From: Roseburia_C sp031555935
GTDB lineage: Bacteria; Bacillota; Clostridia; Lachnospirales; Lachnospiraceae
Length of the DNA: 64,000 bases
Reading direction: 5' to 3'
Assembly (NCBI GenBank): GCA_031555935.1
Contig: JAVBTX010000012.1
Span: 1 to 64,000 of the forward strand
Of the stretch, positions 1-9,352 are shown one piece after another (position 1 is the first letter of the stretch; each line of letters begins with the position of its first letter). Made by a program: the position numbers and the translations under genes. The notes beneath the pieces were generated by a model. The model was not told the DNA's origin and did no database searches. It saw only the letters and a list, made by a program, of their open reading frames with translations.

Positions 1-3000
1 TTTCGTACCATCGGACAGGTTATAGGTGCTGAATTTTACCTTGAAGTACTTGCCCTTCCAAACTGCATACAAAATAGTACGTTTTTTTGTTGCCTCAAAA
101 CTGGTGATCCGCTTACCGGTGCTGTCCTTCCAGCCGACAAAGTCATAAGGTTTATTGTGTTTTGGAATAACGCTTTTATTGTCAAATTGATAGCCATAGT
201 TATAGGTACAAGTCTTTGTTTTACTGTCATATCCATAGTATAGCTTTACCGTCACTTTTTTGTGCTTAAAGTTCGCATAATAAGTCATCGGCTTATTCAC
301 CACATTTTTCGGGTTAAATTCATTCCAAAGCCGACTCATTTTCTTTGTACCCTCTACCGGAACCTGCCATTGCTTTCCTGTCTTGGGATTAATTTTAGCC
401 ACTCGATACCCATTAAAATCATAGCCTTTGTAAGCCTTATTACTAGGCATAAATGTCGGCTTTTTCCCGCAAGGCACATTAATTATATCAATAACCTCGT
501 TCTTCTTTGCCTTGTTCTGGGCATCGGTTTGCTTGTAGTCAAGCGGTTTTCCCTTGAAGGTCAGCTTATACGTTGCGTAAAGTTTGGTGTTCGACTGTAT
601 TTCGGTTGAACCGGCAATAATGTCATAGGACGTATAGGTTTTTCCCACGGATTTAATTGTTCTGCTGCCCTTCAAGCTCCAGTTGTAGTTTGATATTTTT
701 TTCTTTTTCAAATCTGGTCGGTCTTTGACACTGCTGAACTTGTTGTTCACTGGGATGTACGTCGTTTTTTGTTCCTCGCCGTTATAATAGAATTTAACGG
801 CATAGCAAGCAACCACATCGATGTTGCGGTTAATTTTTGTGGTGCTTTCTAGCTTCTTATATACAGTTGTTTTTCCTGATTCCGCTTTTTTCTCGCACCA
901 TGTAAAGGATGGCACATTGCTTACTGTCGGTTTCTTGAACTTGCTGTATGTGGTACCCTTGTCTTTGGTTTGAGCACTGTCTTTTTGTGTACCGTTATAA
1001 TAAAACTTCACCGTCACAGTTGCCTTTGTTGTCGCCGCAGGTGCTGCTGGAACTACGCTTGGTTCAGGCTCCACGCTGCTGGCTGGAACCTCGTCTATTT
1101 TATTTTCTTCCGACTCTGGGGTATTTGAATCCTCGGTCTTTTCATCCACCACAACGTCCTCACCTGCAACAAGCTCCGAAGCAGGGATGACACTTTTTAT
1201 ATAACTCTCATCTATCCGCCATTTTGCATAGAGAACAACATCGCTAGTAGGTACGATAATTTCATCGCGGTTATTGAATACAACTTCTCTGACAGAACTT
1301 AAAAATGCAAGTGGGTCGTCGTCTTCTTCATTTTCAAACAATGCGTTATCATAAAGTACCGTTGAATTAGTATTCTGACTAGACACCGTGTCGTCCACGA
1401 TTCCATCATCTTGCTCGCTAATCGTTTCTGGCTTATATTTAATTGGCTCCGTTGACCAGCCATCAAATAGATATCCCGGATTGTCGAAGGTGTTTGGGTT
1501 CAGCTTGACCTTACTGTCAACAAAGGCGGTCTGTGTAATAACCGGGTCTTCCTCAACAATGTCATTCGTATTTGCATAGAGCTTTATTTCCACAGGGTTC
1601 GGCTGCCATTCTGCAAACAAGATAATATCCTTGTCTTCCGGCATGAAATCACTGCCATCCGGCCATAACAGGGAACCGGGACTTGACTGCTTGCTCCACC
1701 CAAGGAATGTGTAGCCGTCCCGCTCGAAGTCACAGAGTGTCAATGTGCTCCAAACGTCATAGGTGTACATATCGGGATTCATTTTACCCGTTACGCCCGG
1801 AGCGTTGGCATCGTATATGACATGGTATTCCTTCGGTGTCCATTTCGCGTATAGAGTGATGTTCTCTACACCCATCGTGAACCCGGCTTTGTCTTCGTAT
1901 TCTACATCATCCACACTGCCGTCTTCCAGCGTCGACCAGCCAGCAAAAGTGTAACCGCGGCGGGTAAATTTACACTTGTCAAGGGCAAACGAGGTATAGC
2001 ATTTTGCTTTCTGCATGTACTGCGTGCCAACATCATAACCGCTGTTGAATACAATGGTATACTCATTCGCTTCCCACACTGCATAGAGCCTAGCATTAGC
2101 GCCGGGTGAGGTGTATTTGGCCTTATCGGCATAATCAATCTTCCGTTTTACCGGCAGACTGGTCATCATGGCTTCTTCAGGGTCACTGCTTTCCTCGAAG
2201 CCAGAGCTGGTCGACCAGCCAGTAAAGCTGTGGCCCGGCTTGTAAAAAGAATTCGGGGTCAGCTCTTTTGTCTGCCCTGTCAGAATCTGTATGTAGAAGT
2301 CCTCACCCTCGCCGCCGCATGCATCGAAGATGACAAAATTGGTATCGGGCTTCCATATGGCATAGAGGACAAGAGTCTTTTCACGCAGAATAAATTCGGA
2401 CTCATCCAGATACATGACCTGCCCATCGGAGGTCGTCGACCACCCTGCAAAGGAATAGCCCTCTCTTTCAAATGTATTGAGGTCAAGGGTAAACCTTTCG
2501 TTCAACTCATTGATCTGGTTCGTCATGCTGCCCGTGTGTGGGGCATTGGCGTCGAATACGATTGTGCCGACGTCATTTCTCCATATGGCATATAGTGTCA
2601 CATCCTCCATGCCCATCCAATATTCGTCTTCGTCTGCGTACATGGCCAGACCATCATCTGGTACCTCGCTCCATCCGGCAAATACATGCCCGGCCTTATG
2701 ATACTGATTTGGCAGGAGCAGGGCGATGTCATCCGTTAGTATTTGTTGTCCGTCCATCTTGCCGCCATCTGCGCCGTTCCCATCAAAGGTTATCGTGTTG
2801 AGATTTGGCTCCCATATCGCGTACAGCGTAATAGATAATTCATTCATTGTAAATTCGGACTCGTCCTCATATTCTACAACAGCATCTCCCCAATCCTCAC
2901 TCGTCGACCAGCCCGCAAACGTATAGCCCTCTAGGGTAAATGTACATTTCAGCAGCTTCTTGGTTTCCTCAAAACGAATCGACTGCGTATACGATTCGCC

Positions 3001-6000
3001 AATACCTACTCCCGGCTCAAAAATAATCTGTTCGGGATTTGCTTCCCACACCGCATAGAGCGTAATATCCTCATGGGTATACTGGAACGCTTGCTCATCA
3101 GTATAGACAAAGCCGCTGCCTTCCAGATTCGTTGTCCATTGCTTGAACACATATCCAGTCCGTGTAAATGTATTGATCGGCAAGGTGACCTCTTGGTCAA
3201 ATGTAATTGTTTTACTTGACATCTTGCCTGTGCCCCCACCAGCATCAAAGGTGATTTTGTACTTGTTTGGCGTGTAGATTGCATATAACTGGCTGGTAGA
3301 CACCGCCGGAACGATGTATTGCGCACCGGACTGATAGAGCGTACCACCCTCTAATGCAGTGCTCCAATGTGAAAATGTATATCCCTTTTTTTCAAATTTA
3401 CATGCTGGGATATTTATTTTTTCATCTGTTTTTCCTTTTACAGTCTCCGTTTTACCCTTTCCATTGTTTGAATTTAGGATAATGCTGTTTGAATTGGCAG
3501 ACCACACTGCATATAATGTCAAATCCGCGGCAGGCATTGTAATTGACGCAGCATCCTCATAATCTGATTGTGTATTATCCTTGGTAACCGACCAGCCGAC
3601 AAAGCTATATCCAGCTCTGACAAATTGATTTTTCACAAGCTTCACGTTTGCATCCGTTTTCGCTTTCTGGGTATTGCTATTAATTCCATTGACAAATTTG
3701 ATCGTACCCTCGTTTGCCTCCCATATAGCATACAGTGTAATATCAGACGTTCCCATTTTGTACTGGGAATCCACAGGAACAATCACCTTGCCCCCAGGTG
3801 CTGCTGCCCAGCCGGCAAAGCTATAGCCGGTGCGAACAAACTGATTTTTCAGCATCAATGATTCATCTGTTTTGGCATTTACCATATTAGAATCCCCGAT
3901 ACCTCCATTTGGCATTAGGGTAATCTTGCTTTCATTGGCCGTCCAAACTGCCGTCAAGGTTCTGCCGGTGGTGGTTAGCACATAATCTTCCTCTGGCAGA
4001 ATGACATTTTTTCCGTCGCTCCAGCCTGCGAACGTATAGCCGGGACGCGTAAACTGACACTCCGGCAGGACTGCCGTTCCATCAAAATACACCGGTATTT
4101 TTGACATCGTACCGAAACCACCGCCTGCTGCAAATGTAAGCTCATAGCGCACCGGTGTCCAGACAGCATAAAGAGTAACATCCTTTGCTCCCATCGTATA
4201 GAGTGAGTTTTGCACAAGTACCTCCGTCGCCTCGTTCTCACGCCAGCCGACAAATTCGTAACCCGTTTTGCTGAACATATTCATCTTAAGCCGTGCCGAC
4301 TGGTCTGTCTTGAGGGTTTGAATGTCACCCACAACATCGTCATTTTTATAGGAAATCGTGTTTTCATTGGCAGTGTATGTCGCCGTAATCTTGCAGTCAG
4401 CGGTAATCTTATCGTAATCAAGGTCCCAACCGGCAAAGGTATAACCCACTCTGCTTGGTTCTTGTGGCGGAATTGCTGCGGTGTTATATTTTATACTTTG
4501 TACCGACTGAAGCAATTCCCCATTATAATCCATAAATTCTACATTATAATAATTGATCGACCACACCGCATAAAGGGTGACATCCCCTTCGCCCATTACA
4601 TAATGCGTACCATCTGCATAATCATATTTCAGGGCTTCGTAATCCAAGACAGGGGAAAATGACCAACCCACAAAGGTGTGACCTGGCTTGTTAAAGCTAT
4701 TTTTGTATAGTGCTGTGGCAATTGTCTGCTGCATCGGTTGTTCTGGCATTGCGCCGATTCCGCCATTTGCATCGAAAGTCACATTGTAAACCGGAAAGTC
4801 GGTCCACAGTGCGGTATACTCAGTATTTTCCCGCACAATTAAATCCAAAGGCTTGTCCCATCCACCAAAGTAATATCCGCTGTCTGGTATGGCCGAAGGG
4901 ATAACCAACTCATCGTCACAGTAAAAATCATATACCACATCATTTGTGCCGCCGTTCAGTGTACCATGAGCACCGGACTTAAAAGTCACGCTGTAAATCC
5001 TTGGTTTCCATACCGCGTAAAGTACCGCACTTGCATCATCAATACAATATAAATCCCCATCCCTAAAATCAACCTCTGGGTTTACTGGGCGGCCCATTGT
5101 TTGCTCCATCGTCCAACCGACAAAATCATAGCCCTCTCTGACATAGACATTTGGTGACAAGGCAGTCGAAACATCGTACACAAGCTGTTGCGACTGCATA
5201 TTACCGGTGGTCGCACCGTTGCCTTGAAAAGAGAGCGTATATGTGTTGGCACTCCAAACTGCGTACAAAACCACATGGTCTGTTAACATATGAAACTGCT
5301 CGCCGTCTTCATGACTAGACTCACCGTCTGCTGTTGTGGACCAACCAATAAAGGTATAACCTTTTCTGGTAAATTCGTTGCTATCAAGTGGTGCGAAGGA
5401 ATCGGATTTCATTATCTGCGGCATCATAAACCCTTCACCGCCTGCCGCATTAAAGGTTATTATGTTGTCGTCTGCGCGCCACATTGCAGTAAGTGTTACG
5501 CCCTCCGTCTGCATCGTATAAGCACTTTGGTCAGCATATTCGATGTTGTTGTCCACATCACGCCAGCCGATAAACGTATAACCTTTGCGCATGTATTGGT
5601 TTGCATCTAGCTCTGCGGTACTATCAAATGCGATGATTTGCTCCGGCATGTTTCCCGATGTTGCACCATTTTTGTCAAATGAAACAGAGTACTCATTCGA
5701 CTTCCATACCGCATACAAGTCATAGTTATTTTCTGCACCCATGATGTAGCTATCGCCGTCCGCAAACAAAACTGGTCCGCTCTGTTTTGCTGCCCAACCA
5801 ACGAAGGTGTAGCCGAAACGCATAAACGTATTGTCAGTCAATACCGCAATTTGATCTGTTTTCAGTGACTGGGTGATTTTGTCATTGCCGCCATCATTTG
5901 CATGGTAAGTTATCGTATTCATATTTGCAGACCATACTGCAAAAAGTACCGCCCCCTCGGTTCGCATTGGGTAGCTGCGACCATCAAGGTACTGTACCTC

Positions 6001-9000
6001 ACCATTTTCAAACTCTGCCCAGCCGGTAAACGTGTAACCTGGTCTATCATAGACACACTCTGGCAATGTAATAAAATCGCCAAATGTAACATCCACTTCT
6101 GGCATATTCCCAATTACACCGACAGCATTTGCACTAAAATTCAAGGTATAACTGTTTGCCTCCCACACCGCATGCAAGTTATAATTTGCATTGGAACCCA
6201 TAACATATAACTCATTAAGATGAATCAACGCTCCGATGCCATCTAACTTCCAGCCGGTCTGCCGATATCCGGTTTTGCCAAATTGGCTTGTGGTAAGCGT
6301 AGCTGATGTGTCAGTTGCTATTGTTTGGGTGTACGTATCTCCAATTGCATCCCCTGGATGGAAGGTTATGGTATTGAGGTTTGCCGTCCATTTTGCATAC
6401 AAATGATTGGTATCTTCTGTACCCATTGTATACTGCGCATCTGGGGCATAAAAAGTCCCTGCGCCGTAGGCATTGCCTTCGGCGCTATTATCGGCACTTG
6501 TCGTCCAGCCATCGAAGGTATAGCCGGTGCGGACAAACTGATTTGCGTTAATGGCAGCCGTCTCGTCGGTTTTTATGCTCTGATTTGACATACTTCCAGT
6601 TCCGCCGCCCGCATGAAATACAATTTGGTTGGTGTGTTTTTCCCATACGGCGTACAGCGTCTTACCAGTTACATTCATCAAAAAGCTGGCCTTGTCATTA
6701 TACGAGACAGAACCGGTCGGAGTTGTTGCCCAGCCAGCAAAATAATATCCCGGACGCATATAGGTATTTGGTGTAAGTGCAGCGCTGGTGTTATATGTAA
6801 TCATCTGAATATCCATTGTTCCTATTGCTACATCTGAGTTCTTATCAAATGTAATTCTGTATGGGTCCGCACGCCACTGCGCAAATAACGTAACATTCGG
6901 CTTCGTACCCATTTGATAGTTTATACCGTCAGCATAAGGTGTCCCGCTGCCATCCGCTGCTGTATTCCACCCACTAAAGGTGTAACCGATTCTTGCAAAC
7001 GCATTAAGGGTTAGATTTGCTGTCCCATCCGTCGCAATCTCCTGTGCTGGCATGGTGCCGTCGGTTGCACCATTTCCCTGAAATGTTACGGTGTTGATTT
7101 TAGGTGTCCAGATGGCATATAAGGTATTTTCGCTACCCGTACCCATCGTGTAAGATGCTTGGTTGTTATAGGCAATCGCACCCATTGGGCTTGTTGCCCA
7201 GCCAGCAAAGTCATAACCTACGCGTGTAAAGGTACAGTCAATTATATTTTTTGTTTCATCCGTTTTATATGGTTGAGGACTCATTGTACCAGTTCCGGCA
7301 CCAGCAACAAATTTCAATTGATTGTCATTGGCATTCCAGATTGCTTTGATGGTTCGATTGCTTGAAATACTAGTGAGCGAACCTTCCCATCCACCAAATG
7401 TATAGCCCTCTCTGGTTGTGGTTGGGGCCGTGGCGGATAAGCCGTGAGTTATCGTTTGTGTCAATGTTCCACCGCCGGTATAAGTGCCGCCAGCTAGATT
7501 AAATGTGACGGTATATTTCTTTAATGTCCATTTTGCATAGAGTGTTATCGACTCTGTCACAGTATCAGTTCTAAAATTCCACGAATTGATGCATTCTGCA
7601 TCTTTATACCACCCTGCAAAATCATAGCTATCCTTTGTTGGCGAAGTTGGGGCAGTGATGGTACTGTTGGCGCTAGCATAGCTTGATGATACAATACTAC
7701 CGCCATGTGAATTGTATGCCACTGTATATGCTAATGTTCCAGCCACTTCGCATGCACCGATGGTGGCGGCGCCTTGTTTACGGAAATAACCACGCTGGTC
7801 AATGGTAGGTGCCGCATAGGTGTCGCTTGATGGCATACACATGATGGTTTTATAATCTTTTAATATCGCAGTGGCGTTTACTACAGCTACGGTATATGTA
7901 TGCCCTCCGTTGTTCTGGGCATAATACTTGCCATCACGGTAATCTAGGATTGAGCGCATTTTAGTCTCGCTCACAATGAAATCAGGAATCGTTGTGTTTA
8001 TATTAGCTCTCCAGTTGTATGTACTTTCCATAATATTATAGCCGGTTACGATTGTTGCTGTTTGATCCTTAATACATACATCAGCCCCGCTACTTGATGT
8101 GGCTGTATTTCCAATTATAATATTCCCATTTATCTGAAGGAAAACCCTTGCATAAATTCCGCCTCCGCTTCCCGCCGTATTATTGACAATTGTGTTGTTT
8201 TTTGCCCATCCGTCAATATATAATGCTCCACCAAATATTCCAGCTTGATTATTAATAAATGTACAATTCTGCGCATTTCCCTGATATATTGCGCCTCCTG
8301 AATTGTTCGCGACATTACCTTCAAAGTAGGACCTGTATGCATCCGCATTATAAGCTCCTCCCCCATTTTCTGCCATATTATTTATAACCGTACAATCATT
8401 AATTTTCAAATTCGAACTACTGCTGTTGCCGGCAAGTCCGCCACCAAAGCCTTTTGCTTTATTGTCTTTGATGGTGCATCTATTAACCGTTACGACATAA
8501 TTATTTAAAAAGATACCGCCGCCATTTTCACGTGGAATTGAATTGGAAATAGAAATATTAACAGAACCGCTTCCGTTTGCATTACCCCCAGTTATTGTGA
8601 GTCCGTCAAGCAATACCTGACCATTACTGGCAATGACTGTATGGTAACCATTATTACCATGAAGTGTGGTTATATTGCTCTCCACATTCCGATTACCAGC
8701 ATCATCATACCCACCATAGATTGAATTACCACGGTCTATAAAAAAGGTTTTGTCCCGTGGATCAGCCGGTGTAGCAGATTTCAGTATGTCATATTTCGGA
8801 TAGTATGTTCCGGCCGCAAGATAAAATGATTCACCGTTAATTGCCTCTTTCAATATATCTGCAAATTTGTCGGCTGGGTATGCATTTGCCCAACTTGTAC
8901 CATCTTGTATGCCCGCACCATTTTGGGTAAAGAAATACGATGAAGATGTAGCCGCTCTTACTGGTCGTTCACTCAAAGGTATTGAACCTATCAGCACAAC

Positions 9001-9051
9001 CAACGCCATCACCAATGAAACCACTGATTTAATCCTTCTTTTTATTTTCAT
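1..9051 (-). CDS. Giant secreted InlB B-repeat (Listeria-Bacteroides repeat) surface protein, 3' end outside window
   Basis: The frame is open from ATG 9051 to base 1 (3017 codons). I read the triplets of the last 1.2 kb and found no stop, and the repeat motifs stay in this frame through the rest. GGAGG at 9061-9065 is 9 nt from ATG 9051; the ATG at 9057 is too close to it. Residues 1-30 form a signal peptide (basic start, hydrophobic core, VRA-A). Residues 34-434 are a right-handed beta-helix domain with repeated NNxAxxGGGxY-like rungs. Residues 441-2616 hold about 28 InlB B-repeats, each with GYxFAGW and LYAxWT motifs. A Pro/Glu/Val-rich linker (2618-2677) follows, then further divergent repeats (VKFYYNG, VKLYYGY) to the edge. 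No sortase motif or other anchor is visible, so the anchor must lie beyond the window. Likely an adhesin or matrix-binding surface protein; the ligand is unknown. Confidence 0.9.
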   Translation of the reverse strand, partial: MKIKRRIKSVVSLVMALVVLIGSIPLSERPVRAATSSSYFFTQNGAGIQDGTSWANAYPADKFADILKEAINGESFYLAAGTYYPKYDILKSATPADPRDKTFFIDRGNSIYGGYDDAGNRNVESNITTLHGNNGYHTVIASNGQVLLDGLTITGGNANGSGSVNISISNSIPRENGGGIFLNNYVVTVNRCTIKDNKAKGFGGGLAGNSSSSNLKINDCTVINNMAENGGGAYNADAYRSYFEGNVANNSGGAIYQGNAQNCTFINNQAGIFGGALYIDGWAKNNTIVNNTAGSGGGIYARVFLQINGNIIIGNTATSSSGADVCIKDQTATIVTGYNIMESTYNWRANINTTIPDFIVSETKMRSILDYRDGKYYAQNNGGHTYTVAVVNATAILKDYKTIMCMPSSDTYAAPTIDQRGYFRKQGAATIGACEVAGTLAYTVAYNSHGGSIVSSSYASANSTITAPTSPTKDSYDFAGWYKDAECINSWNFRTDTVTESITLYAKWTLKKYTVTFNLAGGTYTGGGTLTQTITHGLSATAPTTTREGYTFGGWEGSLTSISSNRTIKAIWNANDNQLKFVAGAGTGTMSPQPYKTDETKNIIDCTFTRVGYDFAGWATSPMGAIAYNNQASYTMGTGSENTLYAIWTPKINTVTFQGNGATDGTMPAQEIATDGTANLTLNAFARIGYTFSGWNTAADGSGTPYADGINYQMGTKPNVTLFAQWRADPYRITFDKNSDVAIGTMDIQMITYNTSAALTPNTYMRPGYYFAGWATTPTGSVSYNDKASFLMNVTGKTLYAVWEKHTNQIVFHAGGGTGSMSNQSIKTDETAAINANQFVRTGYTFDGWTTSADNSAEGNAYGAGTFYAPDAQYTMGTEDTNHLYAKWTANLNTITFHPGDAIGDTYTQTIATDTSATLTTSQFGKTGYRQTGWKLDGIGALIHLNELYVMGSNANYNLHAVWEANSYTLNFSANAVGVIGNMPEVDVTFGDFITLPECVYDRPGYTFTGWAEFENGEVQYLDGRSYPMRTEGAVLFAVWSANMNTITYHANDGGNDKITQSLKTDQIAVLTDNTFMRFGYTFVGWAAKQSGPVLFADGDSYIMGAENNYDLYAVWKSNEYSVSFDKNGATSGNMPEQIIAFDSTAELDANQYMRKGYTFIGWRDVDNNIEYADQSAYTMQTEGVTLTAMWRADDNIITFNAAGGEGFMMPQIMKSDSFAPLDSNEFTRKGYTFIGWSTTADGESSHEDGEQFHMLTDHVVLYAVWSANTYTLSFQGNGATTGNMQSQQLVYDVSTALSPNVYVREGYDFVGWTMEQTMGRPVNPEVDFRDGDLYCIDDASAVLYAVWKPRIYSVTFKSGAHGTLNGGTNDVVYDFYCDDELVIPSAIPDSGYYFGGWDKPLDLIVRENTEYTALWTDFPVYNVTFDANGGIGAMPEQPMQQTIATALYKNSFNKPGHTFVGWSFSPVLDYEALKYDYADGTHYVMGEGDVTLYAVWSINYYNVEFMDYNGELLQSVQSIKYNTAAIPPQEPSRVGYTFAGWDLDYDKITADCKITATYTANENTISYKNDDVVGDIQTLKTDQSARLKMNMFSKTGYEFVGWRENEATEVLVQNSLYTMGAKDVTLYAVWTPVRYELTFAAGGGFGTMSKIPVYFDGTAVLPECQFTRPGYTFAGWSDGKNVILPEEDYVLTTTGRTLTAVWTANESKITLMPNGGIGDSNMVNAKTDESLMLKNQFVRTGYSFAGWAAAPGGKVIVPVDSQYKMGTSDITLYAIWEANEGTIKFVNGINSNTQKAKTDANVKLVKNQFVRAGYSFVGWSVTKDNTQSDYEDAASITMPAADLTLYAVWSANSNSIILNSNNGKGKTETVKGKTDEKINIPACKFEKKGYTFSHWSTALEGGTLYQSGAQYIVPAVSTSQLYAIYTPNKYKITFDAGGGTGKMSSKTITFDQEVTLPINTFTRTGYVFKQWTTNLEGSGFVYTDEQAFQYTHEDITLYAVWEANPEQIIFEPGVGIGESYTQSIRFEETKKLLKCTFTLEGYTFAGWSTSEDWGDAVVEYEDESEFTMNELSITLYAIWEPNLNTITFDGNGADGGKMDGQQILTDDIALLLPNQYHKAGHVFAGWSEVPDDGLAMYADEDEYWMGMEDVTLYAIWRNDVGTIVFDANAPHTGSMTNQINELNERFTLDLNTFEREGYSFAGWSTTSDGQVMYLDESEFILREKTLVLYAIWKPDTNFVIFDACGGEGEDFYIQILTGQTKELTPNSFYKPGHSFTGWSTSSGFEESSDPEEAMMTSLPVKRKIDYADKAKYTSPGANARLYAVWEANEYTIVFNSGYDVGTQYMQKAKCYTSFALDKCKFTRRGYTFAGWSTLEDGSVDDVEYEDKAGFTMGVENITLYAKWTPKEYHVIYDANAPGVTGKMNPDMYTYDVWSTLTLCDFERDGYTFLGWSKQSSPGSLLWPDGSDFMPEDKDIILFAEWQPNPVEIKLYANTNDIVEEDPVITQTAFVDSKVKLNPNTFDNPGYLFDGWSTEPIKYKPETISEQDDGIVDDTVSSQNTNSTVLYDNALFENEEDDDPLAFLSSVREVVFNNRDEIIVPTSDVVLYAKWRIDESYIKSVIPASELVAGEDVVVDEKTEDSNTPESEENKIDEVPASSVEPEPSVVPAAPAATTKATVTVKFYYNGTQKDSAQTKDKGTTYSKFKKPTVSNVPSFTWCEKKAESGKTTVYKKLESTTKINRNIDVVACYAVKFYYNGEEQKTTYIPVNNKFSSVKDRPDLKKKKISNYNWSLKGSRTIKSVGKTYTSYDIIAGSTEIQSNTKLYATYKLTFKGKPLDYKQTDAQNKAKKNEVIDIINVPCGKKPTFMPSNKAYKGYDFNGYRVAKINPKTGKQWQVPVEGTKKMSRLWNEFNPKNVVNKPMTYYANFKHKKVTVKLYYGYDSKTKTCTYNYGYQFDNKSVIPKHNKPYDFVGWKDSTGKRITSFEATKKRTILYAVWKGKYFKVKFSTYNLSDGTK
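1205..7735 (-). repeat. About 28 tandem InlB B-type protein repeats, period roughly 185-255 bp
   Basis: On the plus strand the sign of each unit is a cca-N-N-tgcatata-like segment (reverse of LYAxWT), seen near 7525, 7340, 7110, 6870, 6643, 6388, 6160, 5930, 5705, 5478, 5250, 5010, 4802, 4560, 4370, 4160, 3945, 3720, 3505, 3270, 3045, 2810, 2580, 2355, 2075, 1840, 1605 and 1220. Each is paired with a ccagcc/ccaacc segment (FAGW). Units are divergent at DNA level, so this is an old protein repeat and not a recent DNA expansion. The last interval, 1605 to 1220, is longer than the others and carries extra acidic sequence. Confidence 0.85.
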
Positions 9052-9308
9052 AACCATCTTCCTCCACACATCTGTATTTTAATCATCAAAAAATTTGAAA
9101 GGTATCAACCTTCCTTTTATATTCCGATATTTTTTTCTTTGAGGGGAGTTTAATATGATTCATAAATAGATAGCCTTTCGGCATTGACTTTTCCCACAAC
9201 CTCTCCCCAGTAAGTTCATAAATTCATTGTAATCTTCTTCCATATCTACGTCAATGTATATTTCCATTTTATTCCATATGTTTAGAACGTGAGCCCTCGA
9301 ACGCATAC
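9052..9308. other. Intergenic region upstream of the giant surface protein
   Basis: About 250 bases between the alpha-galactosidase terminator and the giant gene. It holds the GGAGG at 9061-9065 and AT-rich DNA that should contain the promoter. I could not place a -35/-10 pair with 16-18 bp spacing with confidence. A 35-codon open frame near 9268-9160 has no convincing ribosome site. Confidence 0.4.
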
Positions 9309-9347
9309 AAAAACGGCACCACCAAATTTCTTCACTTGGCAGTGCCG
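9309..9347 (-). terminator. Rho-independent terminator of the galactoside operon
   Basis: Arms 9314-9325 and 9336-9347 form a 12-bp stem with two imperfect positions. On the minus strand the stem is followed by TTTTT (9313-9309). It begins 6 bases after the alpha-galactosidase stop codon. Confidence 0.8.
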
Positions 9348-9352
9348 CTACA

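Noticed and set aside
1..7735. Possible CRISPR or satellite DNA because of the regular period
   Set aside because: The units are divergent at DNA level and keep an open frame with conserved Trp/Gly residues, so they are protein repeats.
36..8366. Many short frames on both strands within the first 9 kb
   Set aside because: They are other-frame readings of the giant repeat protein, repeating with the same period as its units.
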